64,000 nt of DNA, from positions 97,122-161,121 of the forward strand of contig JANQHT010000118.1 in NCBI GenBank assembly GCA_028282545.1, read 5' to 3'. The notes beneath the pieces were generated by a model that did not search any database, was not told where the DNA came from, and saw nothing but the letters and a program-made list of their open reading frames with translations. The position numbers and the translations under genes were made by a program. Positions 62,032 to 64,000 of the stretch are shown in pieces (the stretch's first letter is position 1; each line of letters opens with the position of its first letter). This DNA is from Spirochaetales bacterium (GTDB taxonomy: Bacteria; Spirochaetota; Spirochaetia; DSM-27196; Alkalispirochaetaceae).

Positions 62032-63668
62032 ACGGTCCCCATGGACTCTTCGCCCGTGAGCGCTCGTAACCACACCTCGGTAAACTTGTGCTTGCCGCTG
62101 CAGTACTCGCACACGTAGTGTCCGTCGCGGCTGCGTCGAAAGCTGGGGAGCGTCTGCTCACCGTTCGAGGGATGCGTGATGCACGCCTCGTTGCGGCAGA
62201 TAAGCTCCGGCAGCCCATAGATCCGAGCGGGATGCCCGAGCCGGAATTTTCCGTGGACGCCTCCGTTTTTGATCACATTGACCGTTGCGCCGGGAACGAC
62301 AGCGGCGAGCTTGCGCACCTCGCGCTCGGTGAGCCCGGCGTGTCCCGGACGAAAGAGCAGACCTTTGTACGCTCCGTTCGCCCCCGTACTCACCCACTCG
62401 CCGCCGCGCCCGTGCAGCTTCATTACCGAGATCAATGTCGCGAGGTGACTCCTGATCTGCTCGGGAGACGCACCGACCATGATGTGATCGATCACCAACC
62501 CATCGCTGATCGGCCGGATCCCCTCCGAGAGATGCCGCTCCTCCCGGTCGCGACGGCGCGCCTGCGTCTCGTGCGTCACATCGGTGATAAACTCCGGTTC
62601 CGCCGGCGGCGCAGGCCCGACCGGGCCGGTGTAATCCGTACCGATGTGACCGGCAAGCATCGCGAGCAGCACCATACGCACGTACCACCCGTTGGCGCTC
62701 TGCCGCTCCCACCCGTTGAGCGGCGTATCGTCCAACCTCACCGGGATCGTCGGGTGTTCGCGATGGCGCGGAAGCGGGTGGTAAAATACCGTATCGGCCG
62801 GCAGGAGATCGATCCGTTCGGGGTCGAAGGTGATCGCGGACCGGAGTGCCGCCGCACGCCGCAACACGCGCTCGCCCATCCGCTCCAGTTGCGGTCTCGT
62901 GAAGTACCACTGCCGCGCCACGTTCTCCCCTCCCGTTGCGAGGTATTCATCGATCGATGCGAACTCGCGAACGGTGAACCCCTGTTCACGCATATCCTCG
63001 ACGTACGCGCGCGGCATGCTCAGCTCCGGCGGCGCCACCAGGTCGACGCGTACCCGATCGAACAGTCCGAGTCCCTGCACCTTGGAGTGTACCGTGCGCC
63101 CGTGATAGAGGTCGCCGATCAACGCAAGGTGGATCTCGTCGACGCGCCAGTCGAGGTCTTCCAAAAACGTGAACTCGTCTAACAGTTCCTGCGTGGGGTG
63201 CTCGTGCCGCCCGTCGCCCGCGTTGATAAACGAGACACCGGCGATGGTGTCGTGACGTGCGCGATAGCGAACCGTTTGCTCCGCGAGGTAACGACACACA
63301 CCTTCGAGGCGGCTGCGGATCACGAACATACGATTGTCGTATCCGATCAGATTCGCAAACGTGTCGGCGTAGCTCTCCGATTTGTTGAAACTGCTTGAAG
63401 CGGCGTTGAGCTCCGAGAACTTGAGCCGGTGAAAGTGAGCGGCGTTCTTAAACGACTCGCGCGTGCGTGTGCTGTCTTCGAGAAACACCTCGTACATCCC
63501 GAAATCGGGGTTATTGATGCGAAACCGATCCAGAACGACCGCATCGTCGCTACGGTGCGCCTCTTTCAACTCTCTCGCGCGCGTATACAGGTACAGACGC
63601 TCGGCGCGGTTGAGGTCGCCGATCACAGCAAAGCTGCGTCCCGCAAACGGATGTCCTCTGTTGCTCAT
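62028..63668 (-). CDS. Fused aspartate carbamoyltransferase catalytic (PyrB) and regulatory (PyrI) chain
   Basis: 546 residues, ATG with GGGAGG five bases upstream. The catalytic part (about 1-350) has EDSTRTRESF, DGRHEHPTQELLDE and HPLPRHREHPTIP; after a linker, the PyrI part (about 390-546) has VIDHIMVGASPEQI, LNNGxVHG-type GGVHGKFRLG and a zinc site of four cysteines (ICRNEACITH; YVCEYC). Fusion of B and I chains is known from some spirochaetes and thermophiles and enforces equal stoichiometry. First gene of the operon; its start codon overlaps the stop of a leader frame. Confidence 0.92.
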   Translation of the reverse strand: MSNRGHPFAGRSFAVIGDLNRAERLYLYTRARELKEAHRSDDAVVLDRFRINNPDFGMYEVFLEDSTRTRESFKNAAHFHRLKFSELNAASSSFNKSESYADTFANLIGYDNRMFVIRSRLEGVCRYLAEQTVRYRARHDTIAGVSFINAGDGRHEHPTQELLDEFTFLEDLDWRVDEIHLALIGDLYHGRTVHSKVQGLGLFDRVRVDLVAPPELSMPRAYVEDMREQGFTVREFASIDEYLATGGENVARQWYFTRPQLERMGERVLRRAAALRSAITFDPERIDLLPADTVFYHPLPRHREHPTIPVRLDDTPLNGWERQSANGWYVRMVLLAMLAGHIGTDYTGPVGPAPPAEPEFITDVTHETQARRRDREERHLSEGIRPISDGLVIDHIMVGASPEQIRSHLATLISVMKLHGRGGEWVSTGANGAYKGLLFRPGHAGLTEREVRKLAAVVPGATVNVIKNGGVHGKFRLGHPARIYGLPELICRNEACITHPSNGEQTLPSFRRSRDGHYVCEYCSGKHKFTEVWLRALTGEESMGTV

Positions 63669-63856
63669 GATCGCCTCCCGAATCGATGTGTACGGCGGAG
63701 GCGCGATCCTCCGATCACGGGAGCGGCACAAAAAAAAGGCACCGGAATCACCGGTGCCGTTATCGCCGAAAACAATGAAGGCGCCCTCCCGCGCGGCGCG
63801 CCGTGCAAATCACCCCGGGACCCGTATCCCGCATATATCGTTCCGAACGTATCCAT
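63665..63856 (-). CDS. Possible pyrBI leader peptide frame spanning the attenuator
   Basis: 63 residues from the ATG at 63856 (MDTFGTIYAGYG...). The expected transcription start is only a few bases upstream, so the message would be nearly leaderless. The frame runs through the intrinsic terminator and ends TGA at 63665-63667, overlapping the pyrBI ATG (63666-63668) as ATGA. In E. coli the pyrBI leader peptide likewise spans the attenuator and couples ribosome movement to UTP-dependent pausing. Codon use is unremarkable; translation is unproven. Confidence 0.5.
   Translation of the reverse strand: MDTFGTIYAGYGSRGDLHGAPRGRAPSLFSAITAPVIPVPFFCAAPVIGGSRLRRTHRFGRRS
63730..63758 (-). terminator. 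Intrinsic attenuator upstream of pyrBI
   Basis: Minus strand GGCACCGG-TGATT-CCGGTGCC followed by eight T: a strong terminator about 62 bases before the pyrBI start and inside the leader frame. A T-rich run (CATTGTTTTCGG) just before it may serve as a pause site. Confidence 0.88.
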
Positions 63857-63867
63857 AAATTGACGAG

Positions 63868-63896
63868 AGGATAGGGAGTCGGCGGAGTTGTGTCAA
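63868..63896 (-). promoter_or_regulatory. pyrBI operon promoter
   Basis: Minus strand TTGACA (63891-63896), 17-base spacer, TATCCT (63868-63873). Predicted start near 63861, giving a leader of about 190 nt to pyrBI. Confidence 0.75.
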
Positions 63897-63906
63897 GAGG
63901 CCGAAT

Positions 63907-63989
63907 TGCCTCACGAAAGATCTAGTCGAAATGGGAATCGTGCCTCACGTAAGAATCTAGTCGAAGCTGTGCCTCGTGAAGGAGGCGAA
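63907..63989. repeat. Three degenerate direct repeats at the right edge
   Basis: TGCCTCACG followed by a variable AAGA and TCTAGTCGAA at 63907-63930 and 63941-63965; a third, more degenerate copy TGCCTCGTG...GCGAA at 63970-63989. Spacing is about 34 and 29 bases, with only 4-10 bases between copies, so this is not CRISPR-like. The array may continue past the edge. Confidence 0.6.
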
Positions 63990-64000
63990 ACGCAGTGGGG

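Noticed and set aside
63907..63989. CRISPR array
   Set aside because: Only 2-3 degenerate copies with 4-10 bases between them and no cas gene in the window.

Overview
This window looks like a piece of a free-living spirochaete chromosome (Spirochaetales, moderate confidence). Three things point there: a very large lipoprotein combining FecR, seven PEGA repeats and a PQQ-like propeller; an OmpA-tailed protein with FlgD-like repeats, followed by a small conserved-looking protein; and solute-binding proteins whose mature ends begin AGGQ or AGGD. Coding is dense on both strands. ATGA, GTGA and TGATG start/stop overlaps are common, and many genes start with GTG or TTG.

Layout. 1-2.4 kb: cation transport (partial TrkH-type K+ transporter, Ca2+/Na+ exchanger). 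2.4-11.8 kb: an IS256 relic, then a minus-strand run livKHMGF plus a uroporphyrinogen-decarboxylase-like protein, divergent from a YesM/YesN-type two-component pair. 12-13.3 kb: two tandem VapBC modules, each with a palindromic operator candidate. 13.4-17.1 kb: topoisomerase IV (parE, parC). 17.1-27.5 kb: RNase D, a decayed hydrolase, a GH20 hexosaminidase and a GH2 beta-mannosidase, divergent from a ROK regulator and a sugar ABC importer. 27.4-33.2 kb: an ABC-2 exporter with a PD-(D/E)XK-like partner, then the OmpA/FlgD-repeat protein. 33.3-39.6 kb: coaX, ackA, a HAD phosphatase, a maltokinase-like protein, a DUF47 protein and a PiT phosphate transporter. 39.7-44.5 kb: anaerobic glycerol operon glpA - FAD oxidoreductase - DUF1667 - glpK. 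44.5-48.0 kb: the FecR-PEGA-PQQ lipoprotein.

48.3-49.8 kb is the accessory spot. A tRNA-Pro(GGG) gene has its last 18 bases repeated 184 bp downstream, as expected after integration at a tRNA. Beyond it lie a frameshifted IS3-family element and the decayed C-terminus of a type I restriction subunit (HsdR), followed by a DUF4143-type ATPase and a GlcD-type oxidase.

53-57.1 kb holds the strangest structure seen. Two adjacent, overlapping genes appear to be reciprocal chimeras of an acyl-CoA synthetase and a lipoate-protein-ligase-like protein: the first is ligase-N plus synthetase-C, the second synthetase-N plus ligase-C. They follow an SSS symporter and its small membrane partner. 57.2-63.9 kb is a complete compact de novo pyrimidine operon, pyrBI-pyrE-pyrF-pyrDK-pyrC (carAB excepted). 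It sits behind a good promoter and an intrinsic terminator inside a leader open reading frame that ends on the pyrBI start codon, the geometry of E. coli pyrBI attenuation. The right edge carries three degenerate direct repeats.

All calls rest on reading the sequence; no database search was run.
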